Part shown: one piece after another, positions 23,051-34,729 of the stretch
Layout: each line of letters starts with the position of its first letter
How positions within the stretch are numbered: position 1 is the stretch's first letter
Source: Allium sativum
Taxonomy: Eukaryota; Streptophyta; Magnoliopsida; Asparagales; Amaryllidaceae
Assembly: GCA_030737875.1 (NCBI GenBank)
Contig: CM060912.1
Coordinates: 204,737,231-204,801,230, forward strand
DNA length: 64,000 bases
Direction of reading: 5' to 3'
Program-made: the position numbers and the translations under genes
The notes under the pieces: generated by a model
Database searches by the model: none
Told to the model about the DNA's origin: nothing
What the model saw: the letters and a program-made list of their open reading frames with translations, nothing else

Positions 23051-24749
23051 CAAGTTGTGGTATTTTATTTACCTCTCAGACCTTAATTGACAACATTCTT
23101 ATCTTTAGATAGATAATAGTTTATAACTCAAAATTGATATCACTTATAGTATAAACCAAATATTATCTTCTATTTTATTCAAAATATGGTTTTATAAACC
23201 ATGTTATTACCTTTTGAAGAACCCTTTCTATTATACTATCTTTACTTAATTCGTTTACTTAAAACACTTACCTTCTGCTTTAAAGTTTCTTTATATGATT
23301 CCATTTATAATTCAGATTATATAATAATCGATTAACCAAATCCTTTGCCCAATCATTAAATATTTCATTTATAAGACATAACTTGGATCCTTTTGTTAAA
23401 ACGAAAATTACTTCCTTCCTTCTCAACATTTACTTAGTTCAATTCTTAATTAATTGTTGAATTTACAAACATCGCTTTAACTTTAAAACCTTTTTTGTAA
23501 ACTTGGATTTTATATAAAATCCTTTACATATTTCCTTGCATTCATGCAAATCACTTTTTACTTGAATTTTTTAACTCAATTTGAATATTAAGTGATCATT
23601 TATTTCAAACTGTCATATTGACTTAAAAAACCTTTTTATAAACTTCGTCTATAAAACTCGGAGTTTATTATAAAAATTCATTCCTGAATTCCTTTCAAAT
23701 CAAACCAGATTTCACTATAACCTGATTATCTTCTTAAAAAGTAATCACTTTAATTATTATTAGTTAAAATAATAATTAATTTCATCACTTACTGAAGTAA
23801 ATGTAGTTTACTTCATATTTAACTAAACATAGGTTACTTAATCATTTAATGAAATTATTAAACAATAACTAGATCATCAGTCAATAATCATTTTTAAACA
23901 TCGTTAATTAAAAAGTGAATTATATTTAAGAATTCTTAAAAGTAATTATTTGCCAAACTATTTTCATTAGATTAATTGAAGACAAATTAATCTAATAACC
24001 AATTTTAATTGAAACGGTTGACTCAGTCAACTTGAAACAATAAATTAACTTGTAAACTGATTTCAATTACTTTTCCCCATTATATTAATGTAATTAGTCT
24101 AATAATATAGCTTAATTGTTTCATAAAAAAATTATCCCAAATTATTAACCGTAAGGTTAATTTCTAACCTTGCTTGCTTATAAAACTCAATAAACATAAG
24201 AATTCGCTTCAAATCATCTTATAATATTTCTATAAAATACGATTATAAATATTGGTCCATTTATAAAAACTCATATATAAAATAAGAATTAAAATCTTGT
24301 TGTAGTTGTAAAAATAAAATTTATAACTTCAATTGCATCAATTCACTTGACGACAATCAACGTCTAAAAAGACGGGCCTTAGGTCATTCGCTACCAACAA
24401 CCTAATCAATATTGTCTATTATTAAAACACAACAATCTTTGAATTTCAATTCAACTATCAACATCGAATCAACAATTAACGTACAATTAGGATATAAAGT
24501 TTCTTGAGGTGAACAATTCATATATAAATAATATGAAAGACAAACAACATACAATTTATTTTGAGGAATCCAGTTGGATCCCTCCAACCTGTTCTTCACT
24601 ACATCACAGTTATAATATCATATGAAAACTTTTTAATTAAATCTTCCAATACGACATAAATATAAATGTCAACAATCAATAAGCATCCAAGGCATCCAAT
24701 CATCCAATTTATACTATTAACTATGAATTATTGTTATATGAATTTAACG
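23051..24749. other. Very AT-rich DNA, nothing recognised
   Basis: Long runs of A and T with small palindromes such as taattattatt/aataataatta near 23750. No coding region or element end. Bases taacg at 24745-24749 are the expected right-hand target copy of element C; the partner would be beyond 64000. Confidence 0.6.
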
Positions 24750-25114
24750 TGTAACACCCCACGTCCATTAATGTCACTCACAAAGGGAATGCATTAATTT
24801 CAATGGAGCGTTTAAAGTAAGTATAGAACAGAAAATCACAACAAGACAGATATAAAACAGTACTTGAAAATTAAAACTTTGTTTCAATGCACCGGATAAA
24901 CCCATATGTTTGATTACATCATCAAAACCATAAACCAAAGTCAAGTACATCATATCCATCTTGATAAAACAAGGTACATAAAATGAAAGACATAATCCCC
25001 AACATTAAAATAGCCATAAATAAAGAGAAGCTGAACTTTACTTCAGCGGTCCAAGAAATCTTCTAAAAACAGTCCAAAATCAAGCTCCACTGGTGCTAGT
25101 TCCAACCTGAGCAC

Positions 25115-25150
25115 CTGAGGAGGGGGGGGGGGGAGGGGAAAGGAAAGAGA
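25115..25150 (-). promoter_or_regulatory. C-tract and CAG, candidate 3' splice site, element C LTR
   Basis: On the minus strand, tctttcctttcccc then a run of C, ctcctcag. The run of 13 G on the + strand is the longest homopolymer of this type outside families D and E. Confidence 0.45.
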
Positions 25151-25479
25151 TGGAAAAAGGGGGTCAGACATAAAGTCTGGCGAGTGCGATAATTCTAACA
25201 ATATAATTAACAAAGTAACTAGGCTAAGGCATAAGTTGGAAAATAAGGAAATGATCATGAACCATTGAGTATGGCAAAGTAAATAAGGAAACAGGATGAT
25301 CAACGATATCGTTAAGCGCACCTAAACCACTATAGGATGATTACTAAACTATACCAACACTATGGGATAATTGCTATACTGCACCGCCACTAGTATATTG
25401 CACCACCACTAGTCACCTTAAGGTTGATCCCGCCTACTGACTTAATAATGATATTGGTAGTTTCGTGCACCCCTAGCTA

Positions 25480-25830
25480 CCTTCATATGTGTCGTCTGCC
25501 CCTATCTTCACTAGGTGTACCCACTACCCCCAAACGATCGGCTCCCTAACTCGTAGATACCTGTGCTGGCCCCACAGTGGGGTGTATCACCCCCCAAAGT
25601 GGCAACTCGATACAATTAAGAATGCACGGCTTATACCTACACGATGCAACAACGTCTTACCTACCAGCCCGGGTCCACACACGCATATGAACCCGTTGAA
25701 CTTGCGTTGCCACCGCTAACCCGGTTTGGCCTCTTACACTCAAGCCCAGTATGCGTGTCTTCTCCTCGACTTGGGTCGAGCCCACAAAGATACGTATGGG
25801 TTACTGGTTGAAACGGGCCCCCATTACTTG
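25480..25830 (-). other. Conserved gatacacc...gccgatcg block, element C LTR
   Basis: Minus-strand reading gives gtgatacaccccactgtgg, ccagcacagg and gggagccgatcg in the same order and spacing as in E, with diverged sequence between. An open reading frame on the + strand here has no recognisable family features and is taken as chance. Confidence 0.7.
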
Positions 25831-26071
25831 ACACAAGCTATCCACCTAAGCTTGGTCCCCTCTAGTACATCCCACTTAACCCACTTCTTATTCATGTTTC
25901 AATTACATGTTTCAATTTTGGTTAAGTGTTTCTAATCGTATTTCCAAATGCCACCCAAGGCACCCACTAGATTCCACATGCCACCCAAGGCACCTACTTA
26001 ATCCCCTCATGTACCACTACATGTTTATCTGGTTAAGTGTTTCTTAATTCATTAAGACCGTAACCTCATAA

Positions 26072-26163
26072 AGACCTCTCACATTAGACTGGCATTTGTG
26101 GCAGCTGGATTTGCCGGGCGGGTCCGGGCAGTCTTACACCACAAAAGAACCTAACCACGTGTC
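26072..26163 (-). other. Twin hairpin, second copy in element sense, element C LTR
   Basis: In element sense: ttaggtt pairs with agtctaa through G-U wobbles, tttgtggt pairs with gccacaaa, and ctg pairs with cag. The wobbles favour an RNA structure read from the minus strand. Confidence 0.7.
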
Positions 26164-26195
26164 CTTACAATTGTTACGTATTTAGTTTATGCCTA

Positions 26196-26288
26196 AGACC
26201 TCTCACATTAAACTGACATTTGTGGCAGCTGGATTTGCCGGGCGGGTCCGGGCAGTCTTACACCACAAAAGAGCCTAACCTCGTGTCT
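26196..26288 (-). other. Twin hairpin, first copy in element sense, element C LTR
   Basis: Arms taagac/gtctta, ttaggct/agtttaa (two G-U pairs), tttgtggt/gccacaaa and ctg/cag around gcccggacccgcccggc. Confidence 0.7.
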
Positions 26289-26649
26289 TAGACGGTTAAT
26301 TACTCCTAATTAATTACCCCCAATTTGAATTACTTTCCCTATTCAAATTATCAATCAATTCAAAATTTTGCGATGTCCATAATTGACTCAATTTTGTCCA
26401 TCCATTTATGGTATGTAAAATCATACCAATTTCACCACAATTTTATTTTATGCCTTTTAAGGCATTTATGCCAATTAAATATTTTTAATATTATCCCCTT
26501 TTCTCCCATGTAGTACGTTTGTTCATTTAACGTAAAAATATACGTTAGACTCGAATAGTCTAACTCATGAAATAAAAGAAAACATCACATATATACACAT
26601 AGTTAAAACATAGATCTAACATAGGGGTGAACTTGCATATGTGAATGAT

Positions 26650-26968
26650 GTTCTACATCTAAAACTTGCATAGGCCAAGATTACAACTTGCATAAACAAC
26701 ATATGTCATGGATCCAAATTTAAAGGTGTGAACTTGATGAGAAAATGGCCACAAACTTGCATAAACATCATATGTCATAGATCCATATCTAAAGGTGTGA
26801 ACTTGATGAAATAATGGCCACAAACTTGTATAAACATCATATGTCATAGATCTATATCTAAAAGTGTGAACTTGATGAAATAATGGCCACAAACTTGCAT
26901 AAACATCATATGTCATAGATCTATATCTAAAAGGGGTAAACTTGCAAAGGTAATAACATAACATGATT
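26650..26968 (-). repeat. 69-bp tandem repeat in element C LTR
   Basis: Four near-identical units; ataaac recurs at 26692, 26761, 26830 and 26899, exactly 69 bp apart. Since 69 is a multiple of three, the repeat leaves an open reading frame on the minus strand, which is not taken as a gene. Confidence 0.9.
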
Positions 26969-27590
26969 CATATCCAACTCATAAACTCACATATGTGATT
27001 TATACATCGCAACAATGGTGTAAACTAATATCTAACATGTAAAGTATCATGTAGAATTTAGCATATATCATAGCCTAACTTTCGATTAAATTTCACATAA
27101 ACTAGGTGCCATAGCCATGTAAAGTCACATATAATTCTACCCAAACTTATATATGGTTCATGTTTGAATCAACATCTAAACTTTCCTACATATGATTTAT
27201 CATATGAATCAATATCACAAACTAGCATAAGAAATATGACGGTTTGATTGTATATAAAATTACAACATGGATGATAGCAACATAACTTTACATCATAAAT
27301 GATAGCATCATAACATAACATCATAGATATTTCAATCATAATCCTACAACAACATGCAATCAATACTTCATATCACATCCATACAGTCCGCGTTATAACT
27401 TAATCTAATTAAATTACTAATTATTTTGCTAAAACTATCTAACTCACAACTCAAAAGCAGTCTTGAGTTCTGAATTCTGATTTCTGGAGTTGAATTAGCG
27501 CTCCTTTGATGAAGATTCGCTGTTAGGGTTGAGTAGTTCTGATTTGGTTGTTGTTCTTCCTCTTAATTTTGGTGGCGGCTGCTCCAGGGT

Positions 27591-27614
27591 TCAAGACAAC
27601 AGCATGACGGCCAT
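27591..27614 (-). other. Seven-codon upstream ORF, element C leader
   Basis: ATG-to-TGA mini-ORF (MAVMLLS) about 45 bases after the TATA box on the minus strand. Confidence 0.3.
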
Positions 27615-27657
27615 AGTTTTAGTTTTAATTCTGATTTAGGGTTTGAGTCTATGGGTC

Positions 27658-27665
27658 TTTTTATA
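27658..27665 (-). promoter_or_regulatory. TATA box, element C LTR
   Basis: tataaaaa on the minus strand in the context ctctataaaaagaccc, matching the ctctataaa context of D and E. Confidence 0.65.
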
Positions 27666-27833
27666 GAGTTATGAATTAATTTAAACCGTCAGATGATCTT
27701 AGCGTTAATCAAAACCATTCAATCATGATAGGGTGATGAGTCAGCCCTAATGACTCAGCAAGGAGTCAGAAAGGACTCAACAACATGGGTCAGCCTGAAC
27801 CAGAAAGCTGTGCAGGCTCCAGCCTCGGCCTGG

Positions 27834-27893
27834 GCGCACTTGGCAGGTGCGCCGGTGTAAATATGTACTGGCGCACTTCCCAAGTGCGCCAGT
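27834..27893 (-). repeat. U3 palindromes, element C LTR
   Basis: actggcgcactt and aagtgcgccagt form a perfect 12-bp stem with a three-base loop (27867-27893); an imperfect relative lies at 27834-27857. It occupies the place held by GTCGAC palindromes in A, B, D and E. Confidence 0.8.
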
Positions 27894-28114
27894 GCATTTA
27901 TTTATTATTATTATTATTTCTTTACTTTGCCACCAAACCTCGTTCGTCGATAACTCCTTCATCCGGTACTCGTTTCCCACAAACTCGGACTCTATTTCAA
28001 CCAGAATTCCAAGACGAACACAATGGCGCCACCCAGTCCCCATAATTTTCACGTCAGAGATTAATTATTCTTCATTTTAGTTAATTCGATTATTCAAAAA
28101 TCTAGGGTGTTACA

Positions 28115-28737
28115 TTCTCCTTTCTTTAAAGGATTTCGTCCCCGAAATGTCCAAGTTAAGGAGAATGTATATCCTACCATCCAAACAACCATCTACTCAA
28201 CCATCAAACACGGGCATCCATTGTCCTTATAAAATTTCTAATGCTATATGAACATATGCAAAAAGTGTGTGTATATGTTCCTTATCTAATGCGAAATCAG
28301 GCGGTCTACTGATTCAGTTGAACTCCTTAATGCAAACCATGATAATGCCATGCGTCCATTATGTATGCGAAAGAACCTTATCGATACATATTATTTCTAC
28401 ATGTGTGCACAACCATTCACCAAAATGCAACATCCATATGATGGTACAACCATTATACAGCCATTATTCAAATATGTACACACATTTATATGCAATATGC
28501 AATATGAAGTGACTGAGCCGATCTAGTGCCTAAAGTGTGTGTATATGCATCCACGAGCAACCACTAGCAAACACTTGCATCCACATGCATCCATCATACA
28601 TAACATGTCTCAAACACATGTTTCAACCATAGGACTATCCTATCTAAAGGTCAAAGATACTAGCGAGAGGACATACTAAAGATAAGATAAGTACAAGGTA
28701 AGCGACAAAGGAGAAATTTAAAAGACATACCCTCGAA
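28115..28737 (-). other. Element C 3' untranslated region and polypurine tract
   Basis: In element sense: short ggatgcaagtg repeats (about 28550-28620), hairpin at 28299-28327, hairpin atttcg/cgaaat at 28133-28148, and polypurine tract at 28115-28127 (aaagaaaggagaa in element sense). Confidence 0.8.
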
Positions 28738-28860
28738 AAGAAAAGGGTATAATGAACGCATCTTCGCTTCTGTCTCCCAAGTAGCGTCGCTCTCATCATC
28801 TCCCCTTTGCACTTTGACTAGCTTGACCTCTCAATTCCTTAATTTCCTAATCTCCGACCC
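28738..28860 (-). pseudogene. pol: Element C chromodomain
   Basis: SEIRKLRN, then a nonsense codon TGA (28831-28833), then EVKLVKVQRGDDESDATWETEAKMRS. The stop falls on a codon that is CGT in element B, so CGA to TGA is likely. This is the end of the integrase, continuing the frame of 28861-29950. Confidence 0.85.
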
Positions 28861-29950
28861 AAGAATGCGCGTAGGAGCTCGTCGAATCGTCGCATCATGC
28901 TCGATCTCTACCTCTTTAAGCAAGCTCGGCTCTACCACCTCTGCGGTCTCGTGCAAGCACTTCCTCAATTGTGATACATGGAATACGTCGTGTACACCAC
29001 TAAGTCTCTCGGGCAACTCCACTCTATACGCCATCTTCCCAATCCTTTCCTTAATAGGAAATGGCCCTACGAATCTTGGTACTAACTTCCCAACGGACCC
29101 AAAGCGAACGACGTTCCGTAATGGAGACACCTTGACAAAGACCATGTCCCCAACATCAAACTCAAGATCTGACCTCCTCTTGTCCGCATAAGATTTCTGT
29201 CTATCTTGCGCTATCTTCATTCTCCTTCGAATCAAATCGATCTTCTCCGAAGTCTCTCTAATCATATCGGGTCCAAGCAAGATCTTATCCGTAGATTCCC
29301 ACCAACATGTAGGCGAACGACACGGCCGTCCATAAAGAGCTTCGAACGGTGCCATGCCAATGCTAGACTGAAAGCTATTATTATATGTGAACTCTACCAA
29401 CGGAAGATGTTCTTCTCATGTACCTCCGAAATCCAAGACACATAATCTTAATAGGTCCTCTAAAATACGATTCACCCTCTCGGTTTAGCCGTCCGTCTGA
29501 GGATGATATGCGGTGCTCAAACATAACTGAGTCCCTACTGCCTCTTGCAAGCTTTTCCAAAATTCGCTAGTGAAAATAGGATCGCGGTCGCTCACTATAC
29601 TAGAAGGAACACCGTGCAAACGAACTATTTCTCGAATGTATACAGAGGCTAACCATGGAGCAGTCCTCTAACTCTTCACGGGAATGAAATGGGCGCTCTT
29701 AGTAAGTCTGTCTACCACGACCCAAATCCCCGTATTACCCTTCCTCGATCTTGGTAATCCGTCAATAAAGTCCATCGAAACACTTTCCCACTTCCATTGT
29801 GGGACCTCCAATGGGTGAAGTAATCCACCGGGCTTCTTTTGCTCTGCTTTTACTTGTTGGCACACCAAGCATCTAGCGACATATTAGGCCACGTCCTTCT
29901 TTATACCGGCCCAAAAGTAAACTCGTCTCATGTCCATGTACATCTTGTCC
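28861..29950 (-). pseudogene. pol: Element C integrase
   Basis: Single frame with stops at 29416-29418 (TGA, likely from TGG), 29485-29487 (TAA, from CAA), 29668-29670 (TAG) and 29884-29886 (TAA). Zinc region KMTIHPGRDK and [13 protein letters not shown] core with [26 protein letters not shown] and the Glu in TERVNRIL. The C-terminal part has FEALYGRPCRSPTCW, DVGDMVFVKVSPLRNV and GVHDVFHVSQLRKC. All catalytic residues are present and there is no indel. Confidence 0.9.
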
Positions 29951-30843
29951 CTGCCGGGATGGATGGTCATCTTCGAACGATGTGCATCATCAAGAATGGT
30001 CTTCCTTAGGTCATTGTCTTTTGGTACACAAAGCCTACCGTACCTACGTAACCAACCCTTATCTTCTAGGGTATACCTACGGAGATGGCTCGATGACTCC
30101 CCTCTTTTTAGCTTTTCTACTAACTTAACCAACTGTGGGTCGTCTCGCTGCGCCTCGCCAATCCGTCCCAAAAGCGTAGGTCTGACCTCTAAGGATGCTA
30201 GCAAACCAGGTACGAAGTCAACGGAAGGTGTGAAGTCAAACGTAGAGATGAACTCTAAACTTCGCCGCTCAACAAACAACGGACTCAAAGATAATCTTTT
30301 TCTACTTAAGGCATCTGCCAGTACGTTACCCTTGCCAGGGGTATATGCTACCTCGAAGTCGTAGGATGCTAAGAACTCCATCCACCTTTGTTGCCTTAAG
30401 TTCAAGTCCTTCTGAGAGAATAAGTATTTTAGCGATTTATTTTCAGTGAACAATTCGAATTTTTCGCCAAGAAGATTATGACGCCAAGACTTAAGCGCGA
30501 AGAAAATAGCGGCTAACTCAAGGTCATGTGTGGGGTAATTTCTCTCATGTACTCTCAACTTCCTTCCACCATAGGCTATTACCCTTCCCTCTTGCATTAA
30601 GACTGCGCCTAGTCCTGTCCCACAAGCGTCAGTATAAACGGTAAATGGCTTACTCCCATCCGGCAACACTAAGACTGGGGCTGTGGTCAAAGCTCTCTTT
30701 AAACGTTGGAACGCATCATCACAATCTACGTCCCACATGAAAACTAAGTTCTTCTTCATCAAGCGTGTTAATGGGGCTGATATTTTTGCGAAGTCTTTGA
30801 TAAACTTCCTATAGTAGTCAGCCAATCCTAAGAAACTTCTCAC
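29951..30843 (-). pseudogene. pol: Element C RNase H and linker
   Basis: Open without a stop over the whole stretch: SFLGLADYYRKFIKDFAKIS, PFTVYTDACGTGLGAVLMQ with the catalytic Asp in place, HDLELAAIFFALKSW, FTENKSLKYLFSQKDLNLRQ and YTPGKGNVLADALSRK, followed by the linker toward the integrase zinc region. It is the best preserved RNase H of the window and the reference for damage in A, B and D. Confidence 0.92.
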
Positions 30844-31396
30844 CTAGGTAGCATTTTTAGGAACCTTCCAATCTTGGATGGCCACTATCTTTGTGGGATC
30901 CACGGCTATCCCTTCTTTAGAAACCACGTGTCCTAAGAATCGCACTTCTTTCCTCCAAAAGTGACATTTGGAAAATTTAGCTTTAAGGCTATGTGCTCGA
31001 AGAGTCTCCAACACTTCCCTAAGATGTAGGGCATGCTCTTCCTCGCTTTAAGAAAAGATCAAGATGTCATCTACAAAGACTTCCACGAATTTATTAAGGT
31101 ACTCCCTAAACACCCTACTCATCAAGTCAACAAAGTATGCAGGGACGTTTGTCAAACCGAAGGGCATCACCAGCCACTCGAAGAAACCGTCTGGAGTCCT
31201 AAAGGCAGTCTTGTCTATGCTATCCTTAGCCACTCTCAACTGATGAAAACCAGTGGCTAAGTCCAACTGCGAAAACACTGAGGCTCCAACTAACTGATCG
31301 AAGAGAACGTCAATCCTCGGCAGTGGGTGTCTATTCTTCTTAGTAAGCTTATTGAGTTCTCTATAGTCCACACAAAGTCTAAGGGACCCATCCACC
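30844..31396 (-). pseudogene. pol: Element C reverse transcriptase, C-terminal part
   Basis: From the D insertion point: [48 protein letters not shown] and the catalytic FVDDILIFS, then stop TAA at 31048-31050 (AAA in element B), [18 protein letters not shown], and stop TAG at 30844-30846. The N-terminal part is at 62222-62500. Confidence 0.92.
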
Positions 31397-31401
31397 TACA
31401 T
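31397..31401. other. Target site duplication of element D, left copy
   Basis: tacat here, ttcat at 62222-62226; one mismatch. Removing D and one copy keeps the reading frame of element C across the junction, which confirms the boundaries. Confidence 0.85.
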
Positions 31402-31887
31402 TGTAACAACCCGTATTTTCAATAACCTGTTATAACATAAATCGAGGCAGAATTTAATTCTAAAATCTGAATCAAGGGAAACGGGCTATGCCATTGCGTT
31501 CGACTCGGAAAAATACGCGAAATAGAGTCCGAGTTTTCGAAAATCGGAGTCCGTATGACCCAATTAAGGCCCAACGAAGTTTTCAGAAAATTCCAAAGCA
31601 AAAACAGATTTCAAATTCAAGTTTGAAATTGGAGATTAGGGTAAGATTGGGCCAGGCGGGAAAATTCCCGCCAGAGCACCCAAGTCGATAGCCCTGTCGA
31701 ATTGGGAGTCGACTTGGTTGGACCCAAGTCGACAGCCCTGTCGACTTGGCTGTCGACTTGGTCCAGCCGGGCAGTTTTGCCTGGTGCACCATTTTGGGTT
31801 TGTGTTGAGTTTGGGGGCCAGATTCGGTTTTAAGGGCTGAGACTGGAACTAGGGTTTAATCCTAAGGTTGAAACTAGTCCTAATCTC

Positions 31888-31895
31888 TATAAATA
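31888..31895 (+). promoter_or_regulatory. TATA box, element D 5' LTR
   Basis: tataaata in the context ctctataaataagaccc; the 3' LTR has the same box at about 39334-39341. Confidence 0.65.
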
Positions 31896-31945
31896 AGACC
31901 CTAACCTAACCCTAAATCATCATTATTCATTCAAGTAACTAAACT

Positions 31946-31987
31946 ATGGCAAAATCATTCCTCTCTTGTCCTCCACTCTCTTCATAA
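31946..31987 (+). other. Thirteen-codon upstream ORF, element D leader
   Basis: MAKSFLSCPPLSS, about 55 bases after the TATA box; one residue differs in the 3' LTR copy. Confidence 0.3.
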
Positions 31988-32279
31988 AATTCCTAAGTCA
32001 TTTCTATGAGAGATTTTCCATGCATACAAGTGTTTTCAAACTTGTATGAGCATCATTAGCTTGCATTCAAGTCAAGTTTCCATATTTACATCATAAAGCA
32101 ATAGTTTTGATCATTTTGGCTTAGGGGTTTTTCTATTAAAGCTTGCATTTTGGGTTTAATTGGTTGCATAAGGGCTTTGTCATATTTTTGTGTCTTCATA
32201 AGCATTGTAAGCCCTTTTCTACTTTCATACTTAAACTCTAAAGTTAATGAATGATGCAAGTTGTGTTTGATCATTATGA

Positions 32280-32500
32280 TATGCAAGTTTACTATGATGT
32301 GTTATGCAAGTTTACTATGATGTGTTATGCAAGTTTACTATGATGTGTTATGCAAGTTTACTATGATGTGTTATGCAAGTTCATCAAGTTATGTTATGCA
32401 AGTTTGATATGCAAGTTTGTCATATGATATGCAAGTTATGTTATGCAAGTTTGATATGCAAGTTTGACATATGATATGCAAGTTATGTTATGCAAGTTTG
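32280..32500 (+). repeat. 23-bp tandem repeat and tatgcaagtt cluster, element D 5' LTR
   Basis: tatgcaagtttactatgatg-type units start at 32280, 32303, 32326, 32349 and 32372, 23 bp apart, followed by irregular tatgcaagtt words to 32500. The 3' LTR has one unit fewer (39726, 39749, 39772, 39795). Confidence 0.9.
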
Positions 32501-33057
32501 GGTTGATCCTTTTGTTCATGTTATCATGTTATGCAAGCTTATCTTGGGTTTATGAGCTTAAGGCTTCAAGCTTTATGCTAAAGGTTGCATTTTGGCAACA
32601 CGTAAGTTATCATATCTCTTATGATAACTTGCATGTGAGGCTAAATGCGAACTTATGGCCATTTCTACATGTCATTTATCACCATGTATCACCAATATGC
32701 TAAGTTTGGTTTTATGCATGCTTTTGAGACCTAAAAATGTAATATGCAAGTATATGGACACATGTACATTTCATATGCCACCATGTTGAACTTGTGGCTT
32801 CAACACTTTTATGTCATGATTATGCCAAGTTCCCTCTTTCTATCCTTTATGCGCTATTGCGATATGTAAGCGATGGGATTGCATTTGGGGTTGGGTAAAC
32901 TTAAAAGACATAAAAACATAAGATTGGGAATTTACCTATTAAGTTAGGTCTACCCATTGGGAATTTACCTATTAAGTTAGGTCTACCCAATTGCTTGAAA
33001 ATTTGTAACATGTTTTGGAAACATGATGGACATGACACTTAGAAAAGATAAGTGTGA

Positions 33058-33155
33058 CCAACTCGAGGTTGGGTTGAGTTTGTAGCGTAAATCTACCCGG
33101 AACCAACCGGCTTAACTAGTTGCTACAAACAATAGGACCCAATGTGAGAAGTTGG
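33058..33155 (+). other. Twin hairpin, first copy, element D 5' LTR
   Basis: Arms ccaact/agttgg, ttgggt/acccaa, gtttgtagc/gctacaaac and cta/tag. Each arm differs from family E on both sides in a matching way. Confidence 0.8.
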
Positions 33156-33170
33156 CCATGTTGTACCTTG

Positions 33171-33259
33171 AACCCGAGGTTAGACCAAGTTGTGGTGTAA
33201 AGCTACCCGGACCCGCCCGGCTTAACTAGTAACCACAACAAGGTCTAATGTGAGAGGTT
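33171..33259 (+). other. Twin hairpin, second copy, element D 5' LTR
   Basis: Arms aacc/ggtt, ttagacc/ggtctaa, gttgtggt/accacaac and cta/tag; core cccggacccgcccgg. Confidence 0.8.
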
Positions 33260-33444
33260 AAGGCGCATTAAATTAATTAATGCCTCATGATTAGGGTTAA
33301 ATCATGGTCCACTTAATACTTAACCAATTTGGGCTTGGTAGATTAATCAGGGTTAAGTCATGAACTCATCGTTACACTTAACCAAGTTAATCCATGATTA
33401 GCAAGAGGGTTAAACCGTACTTAACCCACTAGAAAAACCTAGCA

Positions 33445-33795
33445 ATGGGGGTCCACTCCAGCAGTAATCCCAAGTTCGTATCATCATGACCCTAGGGTCT
33501 AGGCTAGGGTGGGGGCACAATTACTGGACTTGAGGTAAGAGACCAAAAGCGACGGCAGATGGGTACGCCGGTGTAGTTCTGGGCAGACTTTTGGTCGTGC
33601 ACATAGTCCGAAGCCGGGGAAAACATGCACGGGTACCAGTAGATCGAGACTGTGCACGCATGTTTATGGTATCCAGGGGTTGACACCCTAGGGCTTGATA
33701 CACCCGACGGGAGACCCGGCACAGTCTGACTACAATTATGTTTGGGCCGTATGGACACCAACACGTGACGAGTTAGGCTTATAGGGAGCCGATCG
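33445..33795 (+). other. Conserved block, element D 5' LTR
   Basis: cagtaatccc with aattactgg as a stem, then ttgatacacccgacgggag, acccggcacag and gggagccgatcgac. Same order as in B, C and E. Open readings on the minus strand here show no known family. Confidence 0.7.
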
Positions 33796-34532
33796 ACTAG
33801 ACCGTTTGGTTGGACCACGTATTAGGGTCACTTCATGTTATTGGAACTCGTATTGGGGTCACTTCATGTTATTGGGCCAAAGCTTGGGCCAAGGGATCAA
33901 TACTTGTTTATTCAAGTCATGTTAGTTTGCTAGTACACCTGTGGTGCAAAACTTTAAACCTGATTATGCGATGACACCTTTATCTACCTTGTTAGTTAAT
34001 CATCATGCTAGTATGTTGTTATCCTTATGATCATACCTGCTTCTCATGCCAGTTAACTTTATCAAATTACATTGATTGTAGTAGGGCTTACTCAGTCTTT
34101 TTGACTAACCTGTTTTCCTTTCGCCTCTTTTCTTCCGTTTCCCCCCCTGGTTCTCAGGGTGCGAATATTGGAGCTTAGCTTGGATTTCTGATCGCTTGCT
34201 TGTGGGATTTTAGCTCATGTACGGTCTTGACATGAAGCTAGCTATGGTTATCACTTATTTTGGGGATAGTACTTATGTATTTCAGTTTTTCAGTAATGTT
34301 GTTTTTTTCTAGACTTGTGTATTTGGAAAGTTGACATTATGTTGTACTAGACTTGTTTTGAAATGGTTTGAAATCTTCCGCTGTTTTATCTATGTTATTT
34401 ACTCTGTTTACATATATACATATGTTCTTGTTCTTCCTTGATATATCATTATGCATGTTTACCTGATTCAAATGCCCCTCCAAAGTCAGAGTGCTTGCAA
34501 GAGCCACCCTGGCGGAGGTGGGGTGTTACATT

Positions 34533-34544
34533 TGGTATCAGAGC
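34533..34544 (+). other. Primer binding site, element D
   Basis: tggtatcagagc two bases after the 5' LTR; initiator Met tRNA type. Confidence 0.9.
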
Positions 34545-34701
34545 ATATGGTTTACGAGAAGGAACAAAAAGGTTTTCAGAAAACTTTTGGAAAACTATTT
34601 TCAAAACCAAGTATAAAGTATTTTCCAAAGAAAAGTCTAGTTTATTTTAAAGGCTATTCCCCAAAAAGCCATTAGCAAAATTCCTTCGTTTTTCTCCATT
34701 C

Positions 34702-34728
34702 TGAATCTATCTTTTTCTTCGTTTTCAG
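34702..34728 (+). promoter_or_regulatory. Candidate 3' splice site just before gag, element D
   Basis: tctttttcttcgttttcag one base before the gag ATG at 34730. C and E have the same arrangement with different sequence. Confidence 0.45.
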
Positions 34729-34729
34729 T

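Larger units (their letters stand above)
24750..28114 (-). repeat. Element C 3' LTR
   Basis: 3365 bp. On the minus strand it starts TGTAACACCC at 28114 and ends GGGGTGTTACA at 24750. In that direction: U3 block, perfect palindrome (27867-27893), TATA (27658-27665), mini-ORF (27591-27614), candidate donor (about 27450), 69-bp tandem repeat (26650-26968), twin hairpins (26196-26288, 26072-26163), gatacacc block (25480-25830) and C-tract/CAG (25115-25150). Other open stretches here are by-products of repeats. Confidence 0.93.
31402..34530 (+). repeat. Element D 5' LTR
   Basis: 3129 bp, TGTAACAACCC to GGGGTGTTACA. U3 block with ttttcgaaaa (31530s), GTCGAC palindromes (31680-31770), TATA (31888-31895), mini-ORF (31946-31987), 23-bp tandem repeat (32280-32371), a duplicated 33-bp segment with gggaatttacctattaag (about 32925-32990), twin hairpins (33058-33259), ttaag stems (33294-33440), conserved block (33445-33795) and pyrimidine tract/CAG (34157). 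Confidence 0.95.

Noticed and set aside
26659..26964. 101-codon minus-strand frame with four similar blocks
   Set aside because: By-product of the 69-bp tandem repeat, whose length is a multiple of three, inside a non-coding LTR.
26650..26968. CRISPR-like array
   Set aside because: The 69-bp units are repeated throughout with no unique spacers, and the DNA is plant nuclear retrotransposon sequence.
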